From positions 30,515,245 through 30,579,244 of the forward strand of contig OY848917.1 in the NCBI GenBank assembly GCA_963693285.1: 64,000 bases of DNA, in the 5' to 3' direction. Both the position numbers and the translations under genes were made by a program. Positions 1-11,515 of the stretch are shown here, in pieces. The DNA is from Xestospongia muta (lineage: Eukaryota > Porifera > Demospongiae > Haplosclerida > Petrosiidae). Under the pieces are notes generated by a model. It had not been told where the DNA came from and ran no database searches. It saw only the letters and a list, made by a program, of their open reading frames with translations. Each line of letters begins with the position of its first letter. The first letter of the stretch is position 1.

Positions 1-46
1 CTTTTACAATATAAAGCTTTATCTTAAATTCTATTTCTTTATATAG

Positions 47-3000
47 TATGGTAACTCTCCTCTGCATTATGCTTGCATAAGGGGTCATGTCAATGTTGTC
101 AAGGTCTTACTCTCTCATGGTGCAGATCCAACAATAATAAATAATGAGGGAAAAACTCCTGCTGACATGGTCAGAGCTAATGATGTTAACAGACAAGTAA
201 TATTGGAAGCTCTGGAAAATGCAAAACAAGGTATATAGATTGTTTACATTTTATATTATGTGATGATGACTATCAATTCTTACATAAATATCATAAAGAG
301 TTATCATAGACACAATACATTAAACATTGTTTAATTCACTATATTATAATAATATGATACATATAATTTATGGTACTCCTCTGTTGAAAGGCAATGAGTA
401 CATTTATGAGAAATATTATTTTTATAACATGATAATTCATTATCACTAACTATATACTAAGATAAATGATTAATTAGAACTGGACATAAAACAACAATAA
501 CAATAATTGTTGACCAGTATACTATGACAACTGAATATAAATGTTATTCTAAGTATAGTTTGGAGACATGCACTAAAGCTTTTTATCAATTATAAGACAT
601 GGTTATCATTGTAGCAATCACACAGAATTTATTGTTTATACTGTGTACATAGGTGAGACTTCAATAATATAATGAAGTTCTTGTTGTATATAACAATGTC
701 TTAATGCACAAACAGACATCATTATTGGTTGGTTATACATTAGTATGTTCTTTGCTTCATTAAATTATTTATGTCAGCAAGTAACTCAGACTCCTCTACA
801 ATACATCTATAGATAATATTAGCCAGCTTGTTGTATATCAAGTATTGATAGTATTATATTAACGGTCAATGAACTTATTACAGTCTGTTCTGATGTTTAA
901 CAGACAGTCTACATCTACAAAGTGAACAATGCTTGCTAAATTAAATGATGAATATATCATTTGAATTATAATTATTTTGATTTTATATCCCATTCTAATT
1001 CTAAGTCTGTAACTTATTGTAACAATTACTATAATCACAAGTTTGAAGACACTGAAGCATTCTTTAATAGTAGGGCACTATCATTACTGTGGCACTTAGA
1101 CAGATCTAATATAATCATTTATCTATTGTGTACATTGGTGATGACTCCTTCTGTATAGTTTGATGGAACTCTATTGTTCTACATTAGAATATGTTTCTTG
1201 TACAGACTTGTTGTTTTACTGATTGTAGTGTCATATCAAACTCAATATTATTTATTTTATATTCATACATTGTCTATAATGACATATGTCTATAATATAT
1301 GTGTTTACAACTGTCTTAAATCTACTATTAATTGCATGTACTAACTTTAAAACCATTAGATTTCATTATATCTGTGAAATAAAACTTTCAATACATACAA
1401 GTTTTAGTGATTATATCTGTACTCACTAAATGACTAAGATTAGTACATACAATATTAATAGAATACTAAAGGTATTCTAGCTAACAAGTATCACTGTTAG
1501 TAGTATTTATGACTACAGTTTTGTAAATGTTGCTTTGTATGTTATATTGGTTTTGCTATATCTTTAATATAGCCACCTTCATCTTGTCAGTACTATTCTG
1601 CTATGTATTACTATGTAGTGTATTGTAAATATTCTTATATGACACTATACTAAATCAGACATTATACACAATCTATAAATGATATGATAGTGTTTGTAAC
1701 TCTCTAAGATAACTCGTTTATTCACTTACACTTGACAATTTTATAAACCCAGGATTTAAACATTGTATACTCGATTGAATTGACTCACCATGTAGTTTTA
1801 AAGTTCAGTCAATTCTCTTTGTTAACTTATACATACATTATTCACTCTGTTAGCCTTTTTAAACTATGCTTCTGTAACATGGAAACAGTTTAACATGTAT
1901 GTGCCTTGCCTGCCATAGAGCTAATGTCATATTGTCTGAAAAGTCATTAAAGTGTGTCAACATTCCGTTATAACAATTAGTTGGTCTATATTCATTGCTA
2001 TAGTATCATTCTAGAGTATGTCACTCATCATTATAACTACATTAGTGTATTAAATTGTTAATGATTGTGTTCAGTTTACATTACTTCCTTATTATTGTAT
2101 AATATTGATATAAAAATCCATAAATATACACAGCTCTTATTTGATTAGTTCATAGTTTGTTTTACATAGTTAGAAAAAATTATTAGGCTTTGTATTACAC
2201 ATTATTAATCATCGTTAATAACTTTATGCTATGTTAATAATAATTGTCTTAGAAAATAACAGTGTGACCTAAATTAATAACAATAAAATTGCAAACATTA
2301 TAATTATTTTTTATTTGATTTACCAATCACATATACTAGCTTAATGTAAATAAAATTTAATAAGAGGATCGGCAAGTTTATTGTCTTTATTTATATTTCT
2401 TTCTTTTCAATAGATTATTCTGGTGTTGTACATAAAGCACTCAAGGAAGGCCATGTCAAAGCAAAGTGGTCAAAGCTTGCTACATCAGGAGCACCTGCAA
2501 CTGGAAAGTCTTCAATTATAAAACTTATCTTAGATGAACCTCCTCCAGAAGAGCACCATAGTACTTTAGTAGTCACTACACCAGAAATAAGGAGGGTTGA
2601 TATAACTGGTTTTATAGCTGGAGCTGAACCAGGCAATTCTTCTTGCCCAATATGGAATAAAGTAAACCCACACTCAGTCAAACAGATGATAGCCAAACAA
2701 ATAAAACATGGAGTTGATTCTTCTCCAAAAACATCTGCAACAAAAAGTGGAGGTGACAGTGAATCTTCATCGTCATCTGATGATGATGGAATACCATCTG
2801 GTATGACAAAGTACATGTCACAGTCAAAACATGTGTCCATTTCAGTACAAAAATCAACACCTAAGCTTGTATCTCCTGCTACTAGTGAAATTGTTAAAAT
2901 CTTGCCAACTGTAGAGGAGTCCCCAGAGCTTTATCAGTCACACTGGGTTTATGTGGTAGACTCAGGTGGTCAAGCAGCCTTTATAGACATAGCGCCCGCA

Positions 3001-5936
3001 TTGCTACGCTATAACCCAGTTAGCATACTCACACTAAAATTAAATGAGAAGCTTGGAGATAGGCCCAAATTTTATTTTAGCTTTAAAGGTGAGTTGATTG
3101 GAGAACCAGTAGAACGTCAGATGACCAACATGCAACTTCTTGAATCATCGTTTCGTTCATTAGTGTCAACCGATCAGCCCCATTTGCGCAATATCCATAT
3201 CACGTGTTCTTATGACAAGCCTTCCCTTCTTGTTCTTGGCACATTCTATGATAAAGTAGATGAATGCAAAGGAGAGACCTTAGATGAGAAAAATGCAGCT
3301 CTTTGGTCAACATTAAGCAAATTCCGTGATGTGAGGCTCAATTATAGCGATGGTAAAAAGAAAGTAATATTTCCTATCAACACAATTGCCCGTGGTGAGC
3401 CTGAACAAGAAATGGCCAAGTTTATTCGTAATGTTGTTTGTCGGTCTTACATTGAAGCTATCATACCAGCTCGATGGTTCTTGTTTAATCTGGATCTAGA
3501 AGAGTTTCAAAAGAAGAATGGGTCAATGGTTGTAAGCAAAGAACAGTGTTTGAGGATTGGAGGAGCACTAATGATGGAGCAGAAGGATGTTGAAGCGGCG
3601 CTCATGTACTACCACGATCTGACAGTTTTCTTGTATTTCCCTAAAATCCTCCCTAATGTGGTATTTTTACACCCTCAACCACTATTCAATAAGTTGTCTG
3701 AGTTAATTAGTATTTCTTTTGCTGATGCTGTTGACCATTTAAGGAAAATGAATATTATTTTACCTGCTGATGCCCACGATCAACTTAAGAGTGAAGGTAC
3801 CTTTACACGAGATATTTTAGATCATCTCTCTGAGGGATTCACTGAAGAGTTCACAGCTGATGATTTTTTAAGATTAATGGATAATATCTTCATTATTGCA
3901 CCTCTACCAGAAAAGGGAAAATTTTTTCTTCCTAGTGTACTCCCAACATCAGACAACTTAGAGAAGATTAGAGGTCCATTCTTAAGAAACATGGACTCTT
4001 TTGTTTTGACATGGGAAATGAAACCACTCCCTCAAGGTGTCTTTCCTGCTCTTGTTGTTAATCTCCTTAAGCGACAAATCTCACCAAGTTTCGATCTTTA
4101 TCGTCCCATCGACTTAAACGAAGAGTCTCGACAGTATCGCAATGCTATCCGACTAGTATGTCTTGACCTAGGAGGTGCAATTCTCTTAGTTGATGCCATT
4201 TATTGGCTGGAAATTTATTACTATGGGCGTTCTACAAAGTGTTCTGCTATTCGATGTTCTATTTTAGAGGGTATAAATGCAGTTGTGAAGAAATTCCAGT
4301 ATAAGCCAATTCTATCAATTCCTCAGGAACGCTTTCTCTGCTCAATTTGCCCCTCTCCAAGGAATCATCTTTGTCGTCCAGATGAAGACAAGGAGACGCT
4401 TACTTGCTGTCAAGATGGCATGTCATTTGTTGCAATTGACCCAAAGCGACAGTACCCTTGGATTGATCACATAGCTCCTGAAGATTCTAAGCTACAAGGT
4501 AATTAAAAATAATACATTTATTAATGTAAACAGTATAGTCCATAGAAGGATGAGGTGTACAACTATGTAGTCAGAATGATGCAAAAACACTTTGTGAATA
4601 TACTGTACAAGAACTATATTAATTGGTTATAATATTGTTATATACCTAGCGACTTGTGTAATGTTCTTCCAAGAAAAAAGAAGGAAGAATAATGAATGAA
4701 AAGAAGAATGCACATTTAACTTGAAGTTAAATGTGCATTCTTCTTTCTCCTTTTTTTTGAGGTTTTAGCATAATTTATCTAAAACAGTGCCTAGAATGGT
4801 GCCTTGACCAGATCAGAGATAGAGTCTAATGCTGAAGAGCTTAAGGTTTAAGATAACTTCTTCGAGTGCTACAAGCATTTTGTCATTAAAGGTGCTTTCT
4901 GCTTGTACTAGTGCTAAATACAACAAATTATAATTACTTTGGAGCAGTTTTAAGCCATTTTGAATGCTTTTTAACATAACTGTTAAATGCGTAGAGATGA
5001 ATATAAAAAATGGCCACTGCTACTACATTTTAATGCTTCCAAAACACTATTAAAGTTGATATACAAGTTTACTTGCCACAAATCATGTCTTTTTACAGCT
5101 AGAAAAAGTTGCAACAATGCTAGAAAGTGTTTGAACACAATATTTCATTGAGTTTCACAGTAGTTCTACAAAACCTAATAGCATTTTTAGGTAAACACTG
5201 CTTGGGAACAGGTTTTCTTCCAATAACTAGAATTGTTCATAGAATGGTGGTCTCTTTCAAACTGCATCTCTTGTTATTAAAATTGTAACTAAACATGTAC
5301 ATTACAATGTGGTGAGTTGGTGAACTGTACGGTTGCTATTTTTATAATTCATGGTTTTGTGCTTTGGTCATAAACAGTCACTCAATACTTGAACAAATTT
5401 CAGTTAGATAATAGCTGAAGTCAGTTATTACTGATAATATGGAATGCAAAAAGATTATAAACAAATAAATATTTATGAAAGTGAAAGGTAATGTAGATTT
5501 GGCAACTCGGAAAGTATAGAAACAAAGTAGCAATCAATGCTAGTAAAGTAGACATATAAATTAATGGTGTTATTTTATACTTTATAGTAGTGATTTCAAA
5601 TGATTAGTAACTTTTGTTATTTTTACAGTGACATCTAGCATAATTCAGATGAAACCTGATTTTACTGATCTACTAGGTATACTGGTAGACGTTGATTATG
5701 ACTGGGAAAAGATTGGTATTGCATTGAAAGTAGAACAGCGTGTCTTAGCTGACCTATTTACAAGTCGTGAAGATAACACTTTCAAACTTTCACGAGTTTT
5801 ACGAAGCTGGATGGACAAAATGCCAACAAATATAACATGGGAAGTGGTTCTTGCAGCTGTTGAAGGACCAATCGTGAAACATTCATCAACAGCCATGAAG
5901 ATACGAAAGTTCTTGGCAACTATGCAAGTACGATGA
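47..5936 (+). CDS. Ankyrin-Roc-COR-Death domain protein, 3' part of gene
   Basis: Three exons splice in phase: 47-230, 2414-4498 and 5629-5936 (stop TGA 5934-5936). Exon one is an ankyrin repeat (NSPLHYACIRGHVNVVKVLL). Exon two has a P-loop GAPATGKS (2488-2511), a switch-II-like DSGGQ (2959-2973) and a G4-like DKVD (3250-3261). These are followed by a COR-like region with PARWFLFNLDLEEF and a Cys/His cluster (LCSICPSPRNHLC) near its end. Exon three is a Death domain (DYDWEKIGIALKVEQ through ITWEVVLAAVEG). ANK-Roc-COR-Death is the order of the C-terminal part of DAPK1; no kinase is in view, but the gene starts upstream of the window. By family logic the protein is a GTP-regulated cytoplasmic signalling protein that binds partners through its Death domain. 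No stop or frameshift breaks the three exons, so I read it as a functional host gene. The neighbouring gene at 40839 is a paralogue in the same orientation. Confidence 0.82.
231..2413 (+). other. Intron of the ankyrin-Roc-COR-Death gene
   Basis: AT-rich sequence between a GT donor at 231 and a TTTTCAATAG acceptor ending at 2413. It joins exons in phase 1 (a split GAT codon). No further ankyrin exon, RNA gene or mobile-element gene was recognised in it. The 65-codon open frame at 961-1158 has AT-driven composition and no domain. Confidence 0.7.
4700..4746. repeat. Perfect 22-bp intronic hairpin
   Basis: Arms 4700-4721 and 4725-4746 are exact reverse complements around a 3-base loop, within the 1.13-kb second intron (4499-5628) of the Roc-COR gene. 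Weaker purine/pyrimidine pairing extends outward on both sides. It could be a small-RNA precursor, a palindromic insertion end or a chance inverted duplication. Confidence 0.75.
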
Positions 5937-6408
5937 AAGCTTTAAGATAACATTAGACATAAAGTAAAATTCTTTCCCAATACTTATTTCTTTAAGTGAT
6001 CCATTGTTTATCATTACTTAGTAGTTTTAATTTTTGTATTTCTTTCCCCATTTTCTACATATTATATAAAGATAATTGTCACTCTTTTTGTAGATATGAA
6101 TAATTATTTTCAAAGCAATTTTTTCTTGCTGACCTAATTTAATTAATAGTTTCAACTTAAGAGTGTGAAAATAAAACACATGATAATACTCTTTAACACT
6201 TTGAGGAAGTATGTGATTTAGTTTCTATTTCATAGTCAGCAAGATAATTATATATGATGTATGTAGTACATCAGTACAGTTATTACGGTATTATGATTCT
6301 GTCAGCATTTATGATAAAAATTTTAAACTAGAACATATAGCAATGATGGCTGTCATATCTACAGCAATTTTGATGATATATATTAAAATGATTAAGGGTT
6401 GGCAATTA
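5937..6408. other. Intergenic stretch after the Roc-COR gene
   Basis: AT-rich 3' flank of the Death-domain exon, with an AATAAA-type signal near 6168-6174. No coding region was recognised before the inferred transposon end at 6409. Confidence 0.5.
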
Positions 6409-6641
6409 CACAGTAAAAAATCATTTCATTTTGACAACTCATACTTTTAAAACAACAGGACCAAGGTATTGTTATTTTGACAAGTGGTGGTTAAGTGAAA
6501 TGTGGAATGTTGAATTATAACTTTGTGTTATTTTGACACCATGCAATGTCAAAACAAGTGTGCGTCTTTTAATTCAAGCTTAATTGTAATTTTAACAGTT
6601 AGTCATCATTTTAACATCATGAAAATTGTCAAATATTTCCT

Positions 6642-8094
6642 TCAATACTCCATTAGAGACATATTAAGAAGAGTTATCAGTTTGTGAAAAGGAGTGATGT
6701 ATATGTAAAACAGAATAATCAGCAAGATCAGGAGTGACTGAAAACAATCTGAAGAGTCCAAATTTTCCAACACAATGTAACAACGGTAATGTTCATGCAG
6801 ACCAATTGTCTGATATTTGATAATTCTAACAACAGGTTTCCTTGCCAACAGATATAATTCGGTTATAACTCCAAATGATGGTAAAATACCATCAGATCCT
6901 AACACAATAACTGAGTGAGCTTGATAACCGGTACTTCCAATTTTAATCCATTTAGGTCTACAAAACAAGACATGTTACACAATGAACTTCAATGAGATAT
7001 ATACCTATGTAATAAAACTGATGTCTCAATATTGGGGAATAAACTTTTCATGGCAGAAATGATATCAGGTGAAGCTTGCTATAATGGAAGACTGGTTGGA
7101 GCTAATTGATTATAACGAAGTTATAATTATTATAATTGAGACAAATAATTATTAACCTGGACCACTTGTAATATCTGTTGTCAAGAAGTCTGAACTACTC
7201 AAATTGAAGGCAAGAAGACGTTGATGACGTACGGCAAAGGAAAGGTATACATTCTTAAAGTTACACACCCAGCTACTTTTTTAGAGTATCCATTCTTAGC
7301 CTCCATGCGCATGCACCAATACTTTATTGGTGGTCCAAACCTATATGAGTACAGAATATTCATAATATCAAGAAAACAATATACAAACCTTCTAATTTGT
7401 TCTGGAATGTAAATCAAATAATGAATTTTTGGAGTAATCTGAACTGAAGAATAGCACTCCTTAAAAAATTCATGATGACTGGCAATTAGTTCAGTTAAGT
7501 ATGAAATAGTAATAGCAGAAATGCAAGGCAACATACAGATCTCTATAATATCATGTAAATACAGAAAGCACTTCCAATTAATGTCATCAGTTGGAACAAG
7601 GTCTCCTATTATCAAGGGAAGATACCTTTCAAGTGTCCAGCATTGAGATGCTAAGATTTAAAATATAATTTTATTACATCATATTACACTGTAAAACGTA
7701 CCACTCTGACGAAGTTTGCCATGTTGTGACAAATGAGTAGGATCTATTGTTGAAGGTTTAGTACCTGCACTAGTATGCCCATATTGAAATGATGCAATTC
7801 TCACATTCAGATGTGAAACTATAAAAGCATTTATAGATATCAAATAATCTAAAAGAAGCTTCAGTTCCAATGGCAAGACCCCTTCAAGGAGAACATGCAT
7901 CACATCTTGTGGTAGTTGTCAGTCTGCAACATTAAATAGTGGAATTTCATTTAGACTACTACAATAGTTGACTCCATATGTGGTAGAATTAAAATCTGCC
8001 AAGCATCCTCTTATTAAAGAACAGTGATATAAATGAAGCTCAGGGAAACAAGAAAGAAATAAGTAATGACGAACTGATTATACATGTAAAAGTA
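6642..8094 (-). pseudogene. Element A transposase, 3' part
   Basis: Minus-strand exons correspond piece by piece to the transposase of element B. 7679-8030 has TTYGVNYCSSLNEIPLFNVAD, here followed by a stop, then LPQDVMHVLLEGVLPLELKL. 7199-7615 has MIIGDLVPTDDINWKCFLYL, the motif ITPKIHYLIYIPEQIRRF and the MRMEAKNGYSKKVAG segment. 6642-6968 is the C-terminal exon with LPSFGVITELYLLARKPVVR. The matching element B exons are PQDVMHILLEGVVPYTLKL and IIPKQHYLVHLPSQALK. A stop after VAD and disturbed exon joins make it a broken gene. The upstream half lies beyond element B at 15158-16779. Confidence 0.7.
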
Positions 8095-8100
8095 CACTGT

Positions 8101-8430
8101 AAAAAAAAGTTTGTTATTTTAGCAAAAATAATTTGTTGTGGTTATGAAACTCTGATGATAAACCCTTTTTTTGTTAAAATGACAAATATAATTTTTAACA
8201 AATTTTTTGTGAATGTAACACACATTTTATTTGTTAAAATAACAATCTTTTGTCAGTTTTCTAGGCTCTTCTTCAAGTTCAAATTTGTCAACTTAAAGGA
8301 ATGTAAGTTATTATAAATAGTTATTTGTTAATTTGAAAAAGTTTTTTTTTCCTTATAACAGAAGTGTATGTGTTAATTGGAAAAAGTCATTTGCTATGTT
8401 GCAATAGTTTTGTCAAATAAGAAGTATTAT
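8101..8430. repeat. Left subterminal repeats of element B
   Basis: Degenerate tandem and inverted copies of a TTTGTTATTTTAGCAA / TTTGTTAAAATAACAA motif follow the CACTG end. No gene lies here; the SAMD3-like coding region ends at 8751. Such repeats are transposase binding sites in known CACTA elements; that role here is inferred. Confidence 0.6.
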
Positions 8431-8750
8431 TTTTTTTAATTTTCAATCTTTCAAAGCAAACAAGATTAAAAATCAATGAAAATCAACTTTAGGAAAAAAG
8501 TTTGAGTACCTTCTGATCAATCAACAAACAGCTTTGTAGAACTTTCAGGGTCAAAACCTCAATGACATGTTCCTACTATGTAAACAGTCAGTTGACGTAC
8601 TTATCATAATTGTAGTTCTGATAATCGAATGATAGTTTTAAATGTTCATAAATGACTTGTAAATAACAATAATGACCAACAACCACGAGATAAATGAGAG
8701 CATATAAAAACTGCAAATGTAGCCATAACAATGGAATATCAGGATAAGAT

Positions 8751-11352
8751 TTAGTCGATATCATGATCAGCCCCAATGCATTCTTCTTTTAGTGATTCAT
8801 AGCAGCGAACAATGCCGATGATATGAGAAGAAGCCACAGGTGATTTGTCTTTTGGCCTTTTCCCTTTGTGCTTAGAGTCGAACACAACAGTTGGTATTTT
8901 AGCAAATTTCTCCTGTATAAATGTCAACACTTCGGCAGCTTTTGTGTGATAACTTAAATTAAAAACGTAGTGAGCAGCTAAAAGCAAGAATAAGGCTGAG
9001 GCAAGATTTGTGGTTTCAAGCATGATCACTTGTTCAATAGCTACAAAGTACTGACTGTAGTCTTCATGTTCAATAATTGCAATGTGAGGTTGGTTGTTTT
9101 TTCTGTCTGGAGCATCAGATGGTGGAGTACCAGTCTATAGTAATCAGCAATAAATTAGAAACAATTGATGTGAACTTACAGGTAAAAATCTTATAAGAAA
9201 TGGAATACCGCCTTCTGCATGTTTAGTCTTTGTGGGTAATAGGAGTAGTGATAAACACCTCATGGCCTTCATCAAAAGAGAGTCACCTATAAGTATAATA
9301 ATTGACTGATCTCTTTATTTATTTTGATGACATAAAAGAGCAAATTAAAGAACTGGGTTGGCCTTGTGGGTGTTATAAATTATCAAAATAAGTGATGATA
9401 ACTTGTAGGTTTCTACAGAAAGTAATTGGAAACTCTTATTTACAATACTGAACATGCAACAGAGTAAATCTGGATCTGTTAAACCTACAATTCATAAATT
9501 TTACTATGAATGCTTTTAAACTTTTTAGACATTTAAGTTATTAGCTACAAATGCAGACTGTAATTAGAATGTCATATCACTATTTTAGACTAAGTTATGT
9601 ATAATTAATTGCAAAGTGAAGAGACTCACAGTCTAAATCAGCAAAACGACTGTCCCCTAAAACAAATTGTATAGCAGATGACCTCTTTTGAGTATTTTGA
9701 CAATATGTTATAATTGCTTTTGACCAGATTAGAAGGTCATCATCAAACTCTTCTCTGATGTTTGGTCGTTGCATCACTAATGCAAACTCTTGAGTCATCT
9801 ATATATAAAGACAAGAACAAATCTCATTCATATAACATCAGTATGTACCCATTCCACTATAGAGAAATATTAACATTAGCTATAATACAACTTACATAAG
9901 TGCACTTTTTTAAAAGAGGCATTTCCAATATAATAGCAGTGACTGACATGGGAGAATTTAAAATAGTTTTCCTCCTAAAGTGGTAAGTGCGAGCCATTAA
10001 CTCCTTTAGCACATCATTTCTTGGCTTGGTCTTCGCAAACTCTTCCCTCAATAGTTCAAGATTTCTCTCATTTGACGCATCATCATCTGCAGATTCTCTA
10101 ATAGGAGGATAAGAATGTTTAGAACAGTCACCAATCTTCACTCTTTTAGTTGGTGGAGCATCAATAGAAGCATCCTTGTCTGAGTTTCTATTGACATTTT
10201 GACTTCGCGTGTAAATAAACCATTTCCAAGCATTCTATAGTAATAAAAATTATGATAAATACTTCTGATACTATTCATACCTCAGATGTTTCATCTCCCA
10301 AAAAGTGAAATTTCTGATGCAAGGCTTTTGAGACTACTTGACAGTCTCTCAATGAAGGCCTGGATACATGTGCCATTAGCATAGTAGCTAAAGTTTGTAC
10401 AATATATTTACGATCGTAATCAGTTAGAATTTCTTTAGCGAGATTGGCTTCTGTCGCATTGCGAAAGGTTGGAATTGGAAAAAGCTCAGGAACCTCCTAA
10501 GAGAGTTGTATATACTATGCTATCATGTATGGCCTTTGTACTTACTTTCTTCTCAATCTTACATCTAGTAGCAAAAGATGAATTGGTGGGATGTTCCTTT
10601 AGATTGAATTAATCACAAATATTTTATTAAAATAGTACAGACTTTATTAATAGCTCCAGATGTACTAGATTTATCACTTGTACTGACCACAGGACTGGCA
10701 TGCCTACTTCCCACATTAACCTTCTCACTGGCAATACTAGGACTAGGACTAGAAAGATATACTGGACTTTCAGGAACAGTCTGATTGCTCTATACATGAT
10801 GTTAACAGTTAAACTTTTCTATTGGTAACAACTCACATTTTCAGTATCATATAGCACTTTAATTGCCTTATACACTTTTAGCCTGAGCCCCACTTTCTTA
10901 ACTAAATCTTTTAGGCAGTCAGGACCAGGTGTGAGTCCAATCAAAGTTAATAATGCTTCCCCATCCATGGCGTTTTCTAAATTACAAACAAAAAGACAAG
11001 ATAAAGTTTTCCTGATGAGCATGTACTTGTCTTAGTCAAATAGACTATAGTTGGCATGGCATATAAATCATGAACTAAGCACTGAAAATGAACAACTTAA
11101 TGAGTTGGATAAGTCATGACTTCAGTGAAACTTTTTTGAAACAAATAATATAATTCATTCAAACAAAAGTATTAGCGTTCATTTATGCCATACAATAGAT
11201 ATAAGTTTCTATACATAATAAACATTTTAATCAGAGTTTTACTGCATGAAGTGAGGCTGACCTTGGAATGACTCTATCACTTCCATTGGGATTTGTTTGT
11301 CCATCAACCATGAGCTAAGATCCTCAGTAGTCATTTCGGACAACTGATCCAT
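8751..11352 (-). CDS. SAMD3-like protein carried by element B
   Basis: Nine minus-strand exons can be followed. SAM domain in two exons: 11352-11262 (MDQLSEMTTEDLSSWLMDKQ) and 10976-10837 (ENAMDGEALLTLIGLTPG). Then a Ser-rich linker near 10791-10641, a short exon near 10600-10550, 10498-10281 (EVPELFPIPTFRNATEA...), 10236-9895 (LKELMARTYHFRRKTILNSP), 9798-9628, near 9289-9180, and 9135-8751 (ASALFLLLAAHYVFNLSYHT, stop at 8751). I saw no premature stop. The order SAM, R-x-x-I segment, LM-x-T-x-x-RR-x-x-I segment and YVFN segment matches proteins annotated as SAMD3-like. It faces the transposase head to head across 163 bp, so a shared promoter is likely. Biochemical role unknown; SAM domains usually make protein contacts. 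Confidence 0.75.
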
Positions 11353-11515
11353 TTCTTCGCTTACAATAACCGTTCTCTTTAAGCAATATACAAGGATCAC
11401 CGTTCTCACGTATAATTCTCAGTTCTCACTGACCTTCTCTCTAATAGTTGGCGGGTTTGTGCAAACCAGAAATATCAAAATTAATTAAATTAACGGATTA
11501 TTAGAAGTCTTCTTA
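11353..11515. promoter_or_regulatory. Shared intergenic region between the two genes of element B
   Basis: The 163 bp between the SAMD3-like ATG (minus, 11352) and the transposase ATG (plus, 11516) must hold both 5' ends unless either has an upstream exon. It is locally less AT-rich than its surroundings. No core motif was assigned. Confidence 0.45.

Noticed and set aside
961..1158. 65-codon open frame in the first intron
   Set aside because: AT-driven composition, no domain, and it lies inside a well-supported intron.
2415..2840. 141-codon minus-strand frame opposite the Roc exon
   Set aside because: It overlaps the P-loop-bearing exon on the other strand and has no family signature; it is a shadow frame.
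7221..7412. Plus-strand frame inside element A
   Set aside because: Shadow of the minus-strand transposase exon with the HYLIYIPEQ motif.
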